Origin: Pedobacter jejuensis
Lineage (GTDB): Bacteria > Bacteroidota > Bacteroidia > Sphingobacteriales > Sphingobacteriaceae
DNA: 64,000 nucleotides
Assembly: GCF_003725795.1 (NCBI RefSeq)
Contig: NZ_RBEE01000014.1
Span: forward strand, 95,094 to 159,093
Direction: 5' to 3'
The notes beneath the pieces were generated by a model. That model saw only the letters and a list, made by a program, of their open reading frames with translations, searched no databases and was not told the origin of the DNA. This document shows positions 45,150-54,700 of the stretch, piece after piece; position 1 is the stretch's first letter; each line of letters opens with the position of its first letter. Made by a program: the position numbers and the translations under genes.

Positions 45150-48100
45150 ATGTTTATGGCAGCAGCAGGTACAATTGAATCCATAACTTTAGCATTAGCA
45201 AAAGCACTTAAGCCACTTCCAGCTTTGCTAAATCCAGATTTGTTTACAAAACTTGGCGTTCCTTTACCTCAAAGTATCGAAAATAACGCCGGAATCAATA
45301 CCAAACTTGCCGAAGTTAAAACACTAGCTCTTGATTTACCTGCTTTAATAGCCGCTTTGGAAGCTTCAAGTCACAATGAGAATATTCCTAATATTATCGC
45401 AGACGGCGCCAAATTAATAAAGAAAATTACCGATATAATTCTGAAAATTAAAGAATTAGGTATTGCCTTAAATACAGCGATATTAGGATTACCTGCAAGC
45501 ATACAAGCAGACCTTAAAACCCTTGCAGATAAACTACCTATCAGAATTTTAGAATATTGCCTTGTTGGTTATCTTGGTGAGCATTTACCCTTACTAACCC
45601 GTTCTTTAAACTTAATTGGTACAATAGATAAAGAAATCACTTTACCACCAGGAATGGTTTTAAATACACCACTTCCAGGATTTGTGCCTCGTAGAATATA
45701 TTTAAACAGACTTTTACAGATACTTTCAAATCCTCAGGCTTATCTACAAGAAACTTATAAACTCGGTTTGGCTTCTTTAACCGGGAAAGAAATCTTTGAA
45801 AGAACCAGGGCTTTCCTTATCAGTCTGGGTATTCCTGCTGAAATTGCACAAATCGGTTCGGGACCATTAATTTTAGAATCTGATTATTTTAAAGCAGAGT
45901 TAGATACCTCCATCAATCCTCCAGGAATTAAATTTGAAGCAAAGGTTAGTGGCAATAACACCTTCGAAAAAAGCTATTCAATTTCTGATTTATGGAAAGC
46001 GAAAATACAAAATACGCGTTCTTTTAATGCCGGATTAAAGGGTAAGCTGCAGTATCCTTTGATATTAACTCTACAACCCGCAAGTGGCTCTGCGTTAATG
46101 GATACATCCCTATCTTTAATCGCAAAGAAAAGCAATAACGAAGCTTTTATGTTATTGGGATTAACGAAAGGAACACGACTTGAAGCTAAAAGCATTAATG
46201 CCAGTGTATCTCTAAATACAGCTTTAAACAATGGAACAAATCAAATTGCCCCTTCTGTAAATGTTGCTATTGAAGGCGGAAAGCTGATTATCGACTTTTC
46301 AGAAGGAGATGGTTTCATTAAATCTATTTTATCAAATATAAAAACCGAAGCTAGTTTTGATTTAAAAGCAAATTGGGACGCTGCAAATGGACTTCGCTTA
46401 GAAGGAAGTGGTGGTTTCGAATTATTAATTCCGCTTCATATCGATCTAGCTTTATTACTTATAGAAGGCATATACTTTAAATTAGGATTTGAAAATTCGA
46501 AGCTTAACGTTGGTTTAAGCGTTATTATAAAAACCAATTTAGGTCCGCTAGTTGCAGTTATAGATGGCATAGGTACAAATTTTCCAATAAGTTTTCCTGA
46601 TAATTTAGATGGAAACATGTCATTTGCCAACCTTGGCAGTAGTTTCGTTCCACCAACACGTATTGGATTATCAATTGATACAGGCGTAATTAAAGGTGGT
46701 GGATTTTTAGGCCTGAATGTAGAAAAAGGTGAATATATTGGTGCGCTTGAACTCTCTTTTCAAGGTTTTATAGACCTTAAAGCAATCGCTATTATTTCTA
46801 CAAAAATGCCGGATGGTAGCGAGGGTTTCGCATTACTCATTTTAGTTACTGCTGAATTTGTGCCAATTCAACTTGGCTTTGGCTTTACCCTTATTGGTGT
46901 TGGTGGATTATTAGCTGTAAACCGAAGAACAGAAGTAGATGCATTGAAAGAAGGTATCCGAACCGGGGCAGTAAAAAGTATTTTATTTCCACAGGATATT
47001 GTAAACAACATTACCCGAATCATTAGCGATTTGCAACAGGTTTTTCCGATATCGGAAGGAACATTCATTATTGCACCGATGGCAAAAATCGGTTGGGGCA
47101 CACCTACCCTAATCTCTTTAGAAATGGGTATTATCATCGATATCCCGGCGACAAAGCTAATTATTCTGGGTGTTCTGCGTTGCATCCTCCCAACCGAGGA
47201 AGCGCCATTACTGAAATTACAAGTTAACTTTTTAGGCATTATCGATTTTAGTCAGGGTATTTCCTTTAATGCTGTGTTGTTCGATTCTCGCCTGTTAGCA
47301 TTCACGCTAACAGGAGAAATGGCCTTGCGAATTGGATGGGGCGATAAACCAATCTTTGTTTTATCAGTTGGTGGATTCCACCCGTCATTTAATGAAGTAC
47401 CAACCGATTTAAGGAACATGAAGCGGATAACCATTTCCTTGCTTTCAGGTAAAAATCCTCGAATTAGTGTAGCTACTTATTTTGCAGTAACTTCAAATTC
47501 AGTACAATCTGGTGCCCGTGTAGAACTTTACGCCGAAGCCTGCAGCTTTAATGTTTTTGGTTATTTGGGATATGATTTATTGGTACAGTTTAATCCTTTC
47601 TATTTTATTGCCCAAATTGAAGCGGGTATTGCACTTCGGCGTGGAAGCAGCGAAATTGCCGGAATACACCTTGCCGGACAATTAAGCGGGCCAACACCAT
47701 GGAGAGCACTTGGTAAGGCCAGTTTAAAAATATTGTTTGTTAAAGTAAGCGTTAAATTTGATGTATCCTGGGGCGAACAGGCTCCGCCTCAACTAGAAGA
47801 ATCAATAGACATTAAAAAACTTATTGTAGATGCGATAAAGGACGACCGTAACTGGAAAGCTGATTTACCAGCCAACACAAATACTAATGTTACTTTACGT
47901 AAACTCGAACTGCCTGATGGAAAGATTATCATCCATCCGTTTACCATTCTATCGCTTAGCCAGAAAGTTACTCCTTTAGATATGGAAATCAATAAGTTCG
48001 GTCATAATAAACCATCCGTTGATACCTATTTTACTATTTCTGTAACCGATAATTCTGCAACCCAACCCACATTTGAAGAATTTGCAATCGGAAATTTCAT

Positions 48101-48560
48101 CAAGCTAAAAGATAGTGAAAAGCTTTCTCGAAGTTCGTTCAATCGCATGAAAAGCGGCATCTTCTTCCAAACCACCAATGAGATTTTTCATGGTACAGAG
48201 TTACAAAAAGAAGTCATTTATGAATTAAGCTATGTTCACCGGAAGAAAGGAATTGCTTTACTAATTAAAGTTGCCGGTTTTAAACTATTTGATAAGGTTT
48301 TCAATATTTTCTCTAAAGGAAATGCAATCAGCAAAAATGCTTATTCGGTAAGTCGTAAAACAGCCGTAATTAAACCTGCAAAAGTAGAATTCAACACCGG
48401 GTTATACAGCGTAGTCAACACAAAAGATTTAACTGCTTTTAGCGGTACAGATAACTTAAATTCTGAAGCAGAAGCCTATGCTTTGCATGATGAACTTTTA
48501 AGAAAAAATCCGGCATTAAAGAATCAGTTGCAAGTCGTTTCACAATTTGAACTAAACTAA
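45150..48560 (+). CDS. DUF6603 giant protein, first gene of unknown four-gene cluster
   Basis: From the ATG at 45150 the protein has about 1136 residues (ATG 45111 would add 13). There is no signal peptide. Residues 1-150 are helical (TIESITLALAKALKPLPALL). Residues about 270-505 are amphipathic alternating strands. Residues about 510-880 match the DUF6603 core: GGFLGLNVEKGEYIGALELS, KMPDGSEGFALLIL, FVPIQLGFGFTLIGVGGLLA, PMAKIGWGTPTLISLEMG, LRIGWGDKPIFVLSVGGFHP, YFAVTSNSVQSGARVELYAE and QLSGPTPWRALGKASLKILF. The C-terminal third looks like a separate domain. DUF6603 has no assigned function that I know. It is followed 2 bp later by the next giant gene. Confidence 0.88.
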   Translation: MFMAAAGTIESITLALAKALKPLPALLNPDLFTKLGVPLPQSIENNAGINTKLAEVKTLALDLPALIAALEASSHNENIPNIIADGAKLIKKITDIILKIKELGIALNTAILGLPASIQADLKTLADKLPIRILEYCLVGYLGEHLPLLTRSLNLIGTIDKEITLPPGMVLNTPLPGFVPRRIYLNRLLQILSNPQAYLQETYKLGLASLTGKEIFERTRAFLISLGIPAEIAQIGSGPLILESDYFKAELDTSINPPGIKFEAKVSGNNTFEKSYSISDLWKAKIQNTRSFNAGLKGKLQYPLILTLQPASGSALMDTSLSLIAKKSNNEAFMLLGLTKGTRLEAKSINASVSLNTALNNGTNQIAPSVNVAIEGGKLIIDFSEGDGFIKSILSNIKTEASFDLKANWDAANGLRLEGSGGFELLIPLHIDLALLLIEGIYFKLGFENSKLNVGLSVIIKTNLGPLVAVIDGIGTNFPISFPDNLDGNMSFANLGSSFVPPTRIGLSIDTGVIKGGGFLGLNVEKGEYIGALELSFQGFIDLKAIAIISTKMPDGSEGFALLILVTAEFVPIQLGFGFTLIGVGGLLAVNRRTEVDALKEGIRTGAVKSILFPQDIVNNITRIISDLQQVFPISEGTFIIAPMAKIGWGTPTLISLEMGIIIDIPATKLIILGVLRCILPTEEAPLLKLQVNFLGIIDFSQGISFNAVLFDSRLLAFTLTGEMALRIGWGDKPIFVLSVGGFHPSFNEVPTDLRNMKRITISLLSGKNPRISVATYFAVTSNSVQSGARVELYAEACSFNVFGYLGYDLLVQFNPFYFIAQIEAGIALRRGSSEIAGIHLAGQLSGPTPWRALGKASLKILFVKVSVKFDVSWGEQAPPQLEESIDIKKLIVDAIKDDRNWKADLPANTNTNVTLRKLELPDGKIIIHPFTILSLSQKVTPLDMEINKFGHNKPSVDTYFTISVTDNSATQPTFEEFAIGNFIKLKDSEKLSRSSFNRMKSGIFFQTTNEIFHGTELQKEVIYELSYVHRKKGIALLIKVAGFKLFDKVFNIFSKGNAISKNAYSVSRKTAVIKPAKVEFNTGLYSVVNTKDLTAFSGTDNLNSEAEAYALHDELLRKNPALKNQLQVVSQFELN

Positions 48561-48562
48561 AG

Positions 48563-51500
48563 ATGAGTATAAAAGTTGCAAAATATACCTTTGGCTCATG
48601 GTTGCGTAAAGGCATTGCTGGTCGTATTATTACGGTTGATAATCTTGGAAATGGGGCAAGCTCTGGCACACTCCGCTCTGAAGTTAATATTGAAGTTAAA
48701 GTAAACGATCAGGTAGAACTGAAAGATTTTCAATTACTCGGTCCTGGTGATATTATTGGCATAAACCCAGCAATGGTAGTGCGCACAGAACCGCTAAACT
48801 GGATTAGCAATTTCGAGCCCAATTATTTGCCGTTTATCGAGTTTTACGATGAAGATTTTTTGTGGCGATATACACCAGCAAAAGCAAATGGCGATAAACT
48901 CAGACCTTGGCTTTCCCTGATAGTTTTGAAAGATGAGCAGCAGCCAGGAACAGGAGAATTTACATTTAACGAAAGCAAATTACCATTGGCTTCCGTTACG
49001 GTTAAAAGTGCAAATAATCTTCCACCTGCCAACCAAATATGGGCATGGAGCCATGTGCATGTAAATGAAGGCCATGATTCTACAACCGAGTTTGAAGCAT
49101 TCTTAAAAACGCTTAACGATTTAGACAACCCTAACAGCGACCAGATTATTAGTAGGTTAATGTGTCCGCGGAAATTAGATAGCAATACCGCCTATCGGGC
49201 ATTTTTAGTTCCGGCATTTGAAACGGGCAGACTCTCTGGTTTAGGCTTAGAAAATACCAGTATTGACGCTCAGCAAGCCTCTTGGAACAATACTTCAAAT
49301 AACATTGAGTTCCCCGTTTATTACCACTGGTTTTTTAGAACTGGCGAAAACCAGGATTTTGAATCATTAGTAAAAATACTGGAACCCAGAATTATGGATT
49401 CCCGCTTAGGAATCCGCGATATGGATGGCAGCGCACCAGGTTTCGGCATGACGGAAGCTACTGATATTGGTCAAACAACAACCTTAAATATTATCGGATT
49501 AGAAGGCGCATTAAAAGCACCAACAACGGTTTCCGAACCCAAACAATTGGATATCGGAAAACCATTTTTTAATGAACTTCAATCGATTTTAAATTTCCCG
49601 GAAACCCTTAAAAACGCATCAAATACCGTTAGTGATCCGGTGGTTAGCCCACCAATTTACGGCCAGAATCATGCACTTACAAACCAAATTGATACTGATA
49701 AAAGTAGTTGGCTGCATGAACTCAATAAAGATCCAAGAAACCGGGTTGCAGCCGGCTTTGGAACCAATGTTGTACAAAAGGATCAGGAAAAATATGTTGC
49801 TGATGCCTGGAAGCAGGTAGAATCAGTTAAGAAAGCCAATATAAAAATTAAGCTTATTGCTTTTGCCATGAATGTAAGTTATGTTATCAAAACAAAATTT
49901 ACAAGTAAACTCACACCCGGTCAGTCATTGCTATTTTTATCTCCTTTGTTGAAAAAAGTAAAAGGCTCACCTACAACACTTAGCTATCAATTAGAAGACA
50001 GCCTATTACCTGCTGCTGCTGTAAGCTCCACATTACGTAGAATATTAAGACCTCGTGGCCCATTTTTCAGAAAGATCGCAGTTGCAAATCCGGGTTTCAC
50101 ACATACTGGTTTGCTAACAGATATAAATGAGGGAAAAATTACAGCCGCACCTCCAAAAATAATCCCTGTTGGCTTGCCAACGGTTGATGAGAAGCTGAAT
50201 TCAATCCCAGCCAAAAATCATAACCCCATTCTTATTTGGATTTTAAATCATCTCCTAATCTGCTTATTACTGGTGCTTGCCGCAATTTTTATCTTCGGGG
50301 TAATCACTGGCGCCTGGTATGCATGCATTATTGCCGCAGTTATTACTATTGGTGCTTATTTTAAACTCCTTAAAATGAAGGCCAGTCCTCTTAATCCGAA
50401 AGATTTAAACAACCCGGAGGTAATGGCAGAAACTTTGGAGCATTTGCCAGAACAACCAGAATTTATTTTTAGAGAAAGTAACCCGCTGATTGTGGAAACC
50501 AATAATGGCGATACTGAGGTTACAACTGAAAACCAGGAAACTACAACAGACGCTGAAGGCTTGGCGTATCAGTTTGTAAGCATTTTTACCCCTGGTAGCA
50601 ATGGAAAAGATAGTGTGGAAGCTGCAAATTTCCGGGCTGCTGCAATAGATTTAAATTATAGAGAGGCTATCAAAAACCCTGAAAAAACATTTAGCCGTTT
50701 TGACATAGACAATGCACATTTAAAGTTGCAGGAAGCAATAGATCCACGGAAAGTTTTCCCCAAAATGCTGGCATCATTTGTAATTTATACTTTTAATAAA
50801 AAATGGTTGTTCAATTTCGAAAATCTGGTGCCGGCCATGGCTTATCCAGATATGCCTGAACCGATGTACGAAAAGCTAAGAGATATATCTTCAGAGTTAT
50901 TGATTCCTAACTTAAAGCTCATTCCTCAAAACACCATCTCCTTATTGGTAACAAACCCAGAGTTTATCGAATCGTACATGGTTGGATTAAACCACGAATT
51001 TGGTAAAGAATTGCTTTGGAGAGAATATCCAACCGATAAAAGAGGTAGCTACTTTAGACAGTTTTGGGATGTTAAGGGGATCATAACCAACCATAACAAC
51101 CTGGATGAAAACCAACTTAAAGAAGAATTTAAAGATATACAACCCATTGATAAATGGTACAGCAACAGCGCTTTAGGTACACACCCTAAAAGAAAAGCTC
51201 CAGATGGAGAACAGGTCGTATTAGTTATTAGAGGTGAGTTGCTGAAGAAGTACCCGAACACCATTATCTATGCTCAAAAAGCTCATATTTTTAAAGATGC
51301 AAGCGGCGTAATCGATGCAACTAAACAGCCAATCATTAATCCTGTGGCTACTACTACAGAAATGGCTTCAGAAATTAAATTCCCAATGTTTAAGGCAGAA
51401 ATAAATCCGGATATAAAATTCTTTGGTTTTGATTTGACGGTACCACAATCAAAAGGAAAGGATGAGCCTACAATTGAATCAGATGATTGGGGATGGTATT

Positions 51501-51778
51501 TTATCATTCAGCAAATACCTGGCGAACCCCGTTTCGGGATGGATATAAATTACGAGAAGAGCGGTGATAAAGTAAGTTGGGATGATTTGAGTTGGGACAA
51601 ATACAGTCCACAGAATGGTTTTATCAATATCGATGTTAAACCAAATAGTGATTTTAAACCTGCCGCACCTGAAACTGTGGATGATTGGGGACAAAATTCG
51701 GCTAGAATGGGTCATATTCTTTATCAAAAACCCGTAATGATTGCCATACACGCCAAAGAAATGTTAAAAAGTATATAA
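48563..51778 (+). CDS. 1071-residue protein of unknown function with internal membrane hairpin
   Basis: The start 2 bp after the DUF6603 stop implies coupling. There is no signal peptide. The N-terminal half holds conserved-looking blocks (LLGPGDIIGINPAMVVRTEP, NFEPNYLPFIEFYDEDFLWR, YTPAKANGDKLRPWLSLIVL, NQIWAWSHVHVNEG, SRLMCPRKLDSNTAYRAFLV, PAFETGRLSGLG). At about 553-605 two adjacent hydrophobic helices (LIWILNHLLICLLLVLAAIF and WYACIIAAVITIGAYF) interrupt the otherwise soluble chain, followed by an acidic/Thr linker (NNGDTEVTTENQETTTDAEG). The C-terminal half ends with a conserved-looking SDDWGWYFIIQQIPGEPRFG. I recall uncharacterised large bacterial proteins sharing the N-terminal blocks but cannot verify this; function unknown. 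Confidence 0.85.
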   Translation: MSIKVAKYTFGSWLRKGIAGRIITVDNLGNGASSGTLRSEVNIEVKVNDQVELKDFQLLGPGDIIGINPAMVVRTEPLNWISNFEPNYLPFIEFYDEDFLWRYTPAKANGDKLRPWLSLIVLKDEQQPGTGEFTFNESKLPLASVTVKSANNLPPANQIWAWSHVHVNEGHDSTTEFEAFLKTLNDLDNPNSDQIISRLMCPRKLDSNTAYRAFLVPAFETGRLSGLGLENTSIDAQQASWNNTSNNIEFPVYYHWFFRTGENQDFESLVKILEPRIMDSRLGIRDMDGSAPGFGMTEATDIGQTTTLNIIGLEGALKAPTTVSEPKQLDIGKPFFNELQSILNFPETLKNASNTVSDPVVSPPIYGQNHALTNQIDTDKSSWLHELNKDPRNRVAAGFGTNVVQKDQEKYVADAWKQVESVKKANIKIKLIAFAMNVSYVIKTKFTSKLTPGQSLLFLSPLLKKVKGSPTTLSYQLEDSLLPAAAVSSTLRRILRPRGPFFRKIAVANPGFTHTGLLTDINEGKITAAPPKIIPVGLPTVDEKLNSIPAKNHNPILIWILNHLLICLLLVLAAIFIFGVITGAWYACIIAAVITIGAYFKLLKMKASPLNPKDLNNPEVMAETLEHLPEQPEFIFRESNPLIVETNNGDTEVTTENQETTTDAEGLAYQFVSIFTPGSNGKDSVEAANFRAAAIDLNYREAIKNPEKTFSRFDIDNAHLKLQEAIDPRKVFPKMLASFVIYTFNKKWLFNFENLVPAMAYPDMPEPMYEKLRDISSELLIPNLKLIPQNTISLLVTNPEFIESYMVGLNHEFGKELLWREYPTDKRGSYFRQFWDVKGIITNHNNLDENQLKEEFKDIQPIDKWYSNSALGTHPKRKAPDGEQVVLVIRGELLKKYPNTIIYAQKAHIFKDASGVIDATKQPIINPVATTTEMASEIKFPMFKAEINPDIKFFGFDLTVPQSKGKDEPTIESDDWGWYFIIQQIPGEPRFGMDINYEKSGDKVSWDDLSWDKYSPQNGFINIDVKPNSDFKPAAPETVDDWGQNSARMGHILYQKPVMIAIHAKEMLKSI

Positions 51779-51799
51779 CCCGCAAATTTGATTACGAAT

Positions 51800-54700
51800 A
51801 TGGGATATCTTGAATCAATGAAAGAAATTAAGGAAATAAAGGCGCAAAGAGATAAAGCTGCAGACGAGTTGTATAAACTGCAACTGCAATACATTAATTT
51901 GCAACGCGAACTAAAAGCTAATCCAAATGAAAAACATCAGGAGCAGCTTAGCGCATTACATGCTCAAATTGAGAAACGTAGCCTAGACAAGAAATCGATT
52001 ACGAACACGACCAACCAGGTTATAGAACGTTTGTACCTTAAACAACAGCCTGAACAGTTAATAGAAGAATGGCAAGACGATATTCCAATAAACTTATTTC
52101 CGGTAAGGTTAGAAACCAAATACAGAAAAACGCTCAGAGGCACACAGCTCTTGGTAAGGATTTATCCTGATGACATTTCGATAACTACTCATGAGAAAAT
52201 GCTTACTGAAAGTGAGCTTACTTTTGGACGCAAACATTGGGAAATATTATTTAAAAACTCGAACGATAAAGAACTTACAAACAATGCCTGGAAAAATTTA
52301 TGGAGTAGATTTGGAAGCAATAGAGCCACTTGGGTAGCCAAAAGCACCAAACCAACCAATTGGAATCAACGGGCAGATTTATCATTACCCGAAGCGCTGA
52401 TTTTCGCTGATGCGGAAACTAAACCAGATAGCTGGACAAAAGCACCCCATACAAATGTGTTACCAGACAGGTTTGTTTTAATGGGCTATAGAGCAGGAAA
52501 AGAAATGCTTCACTTGGTTGGAAACCAAATAAAAGATATTGTAGTTGTTGGCCCAGCGCCTATTATAGATGAGAACGACCCGTCATTTACCCGAGATGAC
52601 CTGGAAAACCGAATCCAATATGGAGAAGATTTTGCCTGGATGGCAGATTTTGAGATCGCTGTAGCGCAAGGTTTAGGGTTTATGATTACACAAAGTGATG
52701 AAGATGTAAAACTTGGATACGACCAGTTGTTGGTTGTAGGTTTAAAAAGCTCGGCAGATGAAAAAGACGGTAAGGAATTATTTGAAGCTTTAATTGATAA
52801 TCATAAATATAGTGAGGAAGGCTTTGCCCTACTTAAACAAGGTACACCAACCAATAACACAGATAATGAAGATTCTGGTTATCAAAGGCAAGAATCATTA
52901 GAAGATTTTATACTTCTGGCAGAACAAGACCATATATTGTTTACACCATCTGATAATTTTAAAGAAGCAACTGACGGACAAAGACTTGCAGAATATTTTG
53001 GTGTAGATTATGAAGTTTTTCAATCTGTTAATAACGGTAACCTAACCGACCATAGCGAAGCCATCGCAATGAATACCGCATTACATCCCGGTACACTCGG
53101 CTATTTTGTTACCAGCATGCTTAATGGTGTTTTGGATGAACCGGATAAAGAACTATTAAGAAACCATTTCATAAATTACGTTTCTGGAAGAGGTCCATTA
53201 GCTTCCATTCGTGTAGGAAATCAACCTTACGGAATAATCGTAACCAGTGACTTTAACTCTTGGTCGTATCCTTCCAAACGGATAGAATATAGTCTATCAA
53301 ATTTACCCGATAGCAGTAAGGTCTTCTACCAAAAAATGTATCAGATATTAACTTATATGGCGGCTAAATGGAAGGATAAAACCGATAATTTACCGCACAT
53401 ATCAAAAAATGGCGATGCAGGTGCAACCTTGTTAAAAATTCTTGGTCTGCATCCTTCCTCTGTGGAGCTTTTCCAACGTAAAGGATACAGTTATGATTAT
53501 CTAGAAAATTTGGAAAAATTCAGCATCAACGGAAAATATTTTGCTGATACGATGATGATGGCAATTCATGCATCAAGTTTAAATACCCTGCTAAAATCTT
53601 GGGGCTATAAAACACAGAAGGAAAATGGTGCAAAAAAAACACCACCAATGCTGCTAGAAATCATTTTTCAACATTACAATACCCGATTGGATAAATACAA
53701 CCTGGTAGATGCGCAACCTTTATCTGAAGAGCAAAAAATAAAGCCTTATCAGGATGATATAGATTTAAATTACATCGACTGGTTACTGGCCAATATAGAT
53801 AATGAGACCAGTTTAGAAAAACAGGATTTTGGCGACAAGGACAAACCCAGTTCACTTTTGCTTATGATGCTAAAAAATGGATTGTTGCTGGAAACCAACC
53901 ACAGTATTTTTAAATTTTTAGCGACCAAAAATATTAATGCCTCAGAATTACTGCAAAGCAGAAAGTTTATGAACATGAGTACATCAGCCTCTGTAAGTCC
54001 TTGGGAAATTTATAAAGCACCGGTAAATAAACTCATCAATACAGAACAGTCTGGCGCCACATTATTTAATCATGTCCATAAAGCACTTCTAGATATTAAC
54101 ATCACCAGAAATTTAAAAGAAAATAAATGGGCGCTTGAAATTTTAAAAGATTTGCCAACAGCACGTTTGCAAAGAGCATTTATAGAACATGTAGATACAC
54201 TCAGCTATCGCCTGGATAGTTGGCAAACTGCTCTTTTCGACCAACGAATTGTAAGCCACCGAAATACAGCATCAAGTATAAAAGAACGCAAAACAGGATT
54301 GTATTTAGGCAGTTACGGTTATTTGGAAAATGTTAAAATGCGCAATACCCGTAAAAAAATATCAGAAAACGCCTTACCGGCAGGACTTATTGAGGGAGAA
54401 GACAATTTATACCTTGAAAATGAAAATGGCGGATATGTGCATGCCCCAAGTTTAAACCATGCAACCGCAGCAGCAATACTGCGTAATGGTTATTTAACGC
54501 ATGCAAATAGAGACGAGGCAGATTTATTATCGGTAAACCTTTCGTCTGAACGGGTTCGCAGGGCAAAAGCCATACTAGAAGGCATTAGAAACGGACAAAC
54601 ACTTGAGGCATTATTAGGTTATCAGTTTGAACGGGGTTTGCATGATTGGAGCACGAAAAAAGTAAATCCGGTAATTTTAAATCAATTAAAACCCGACTTT

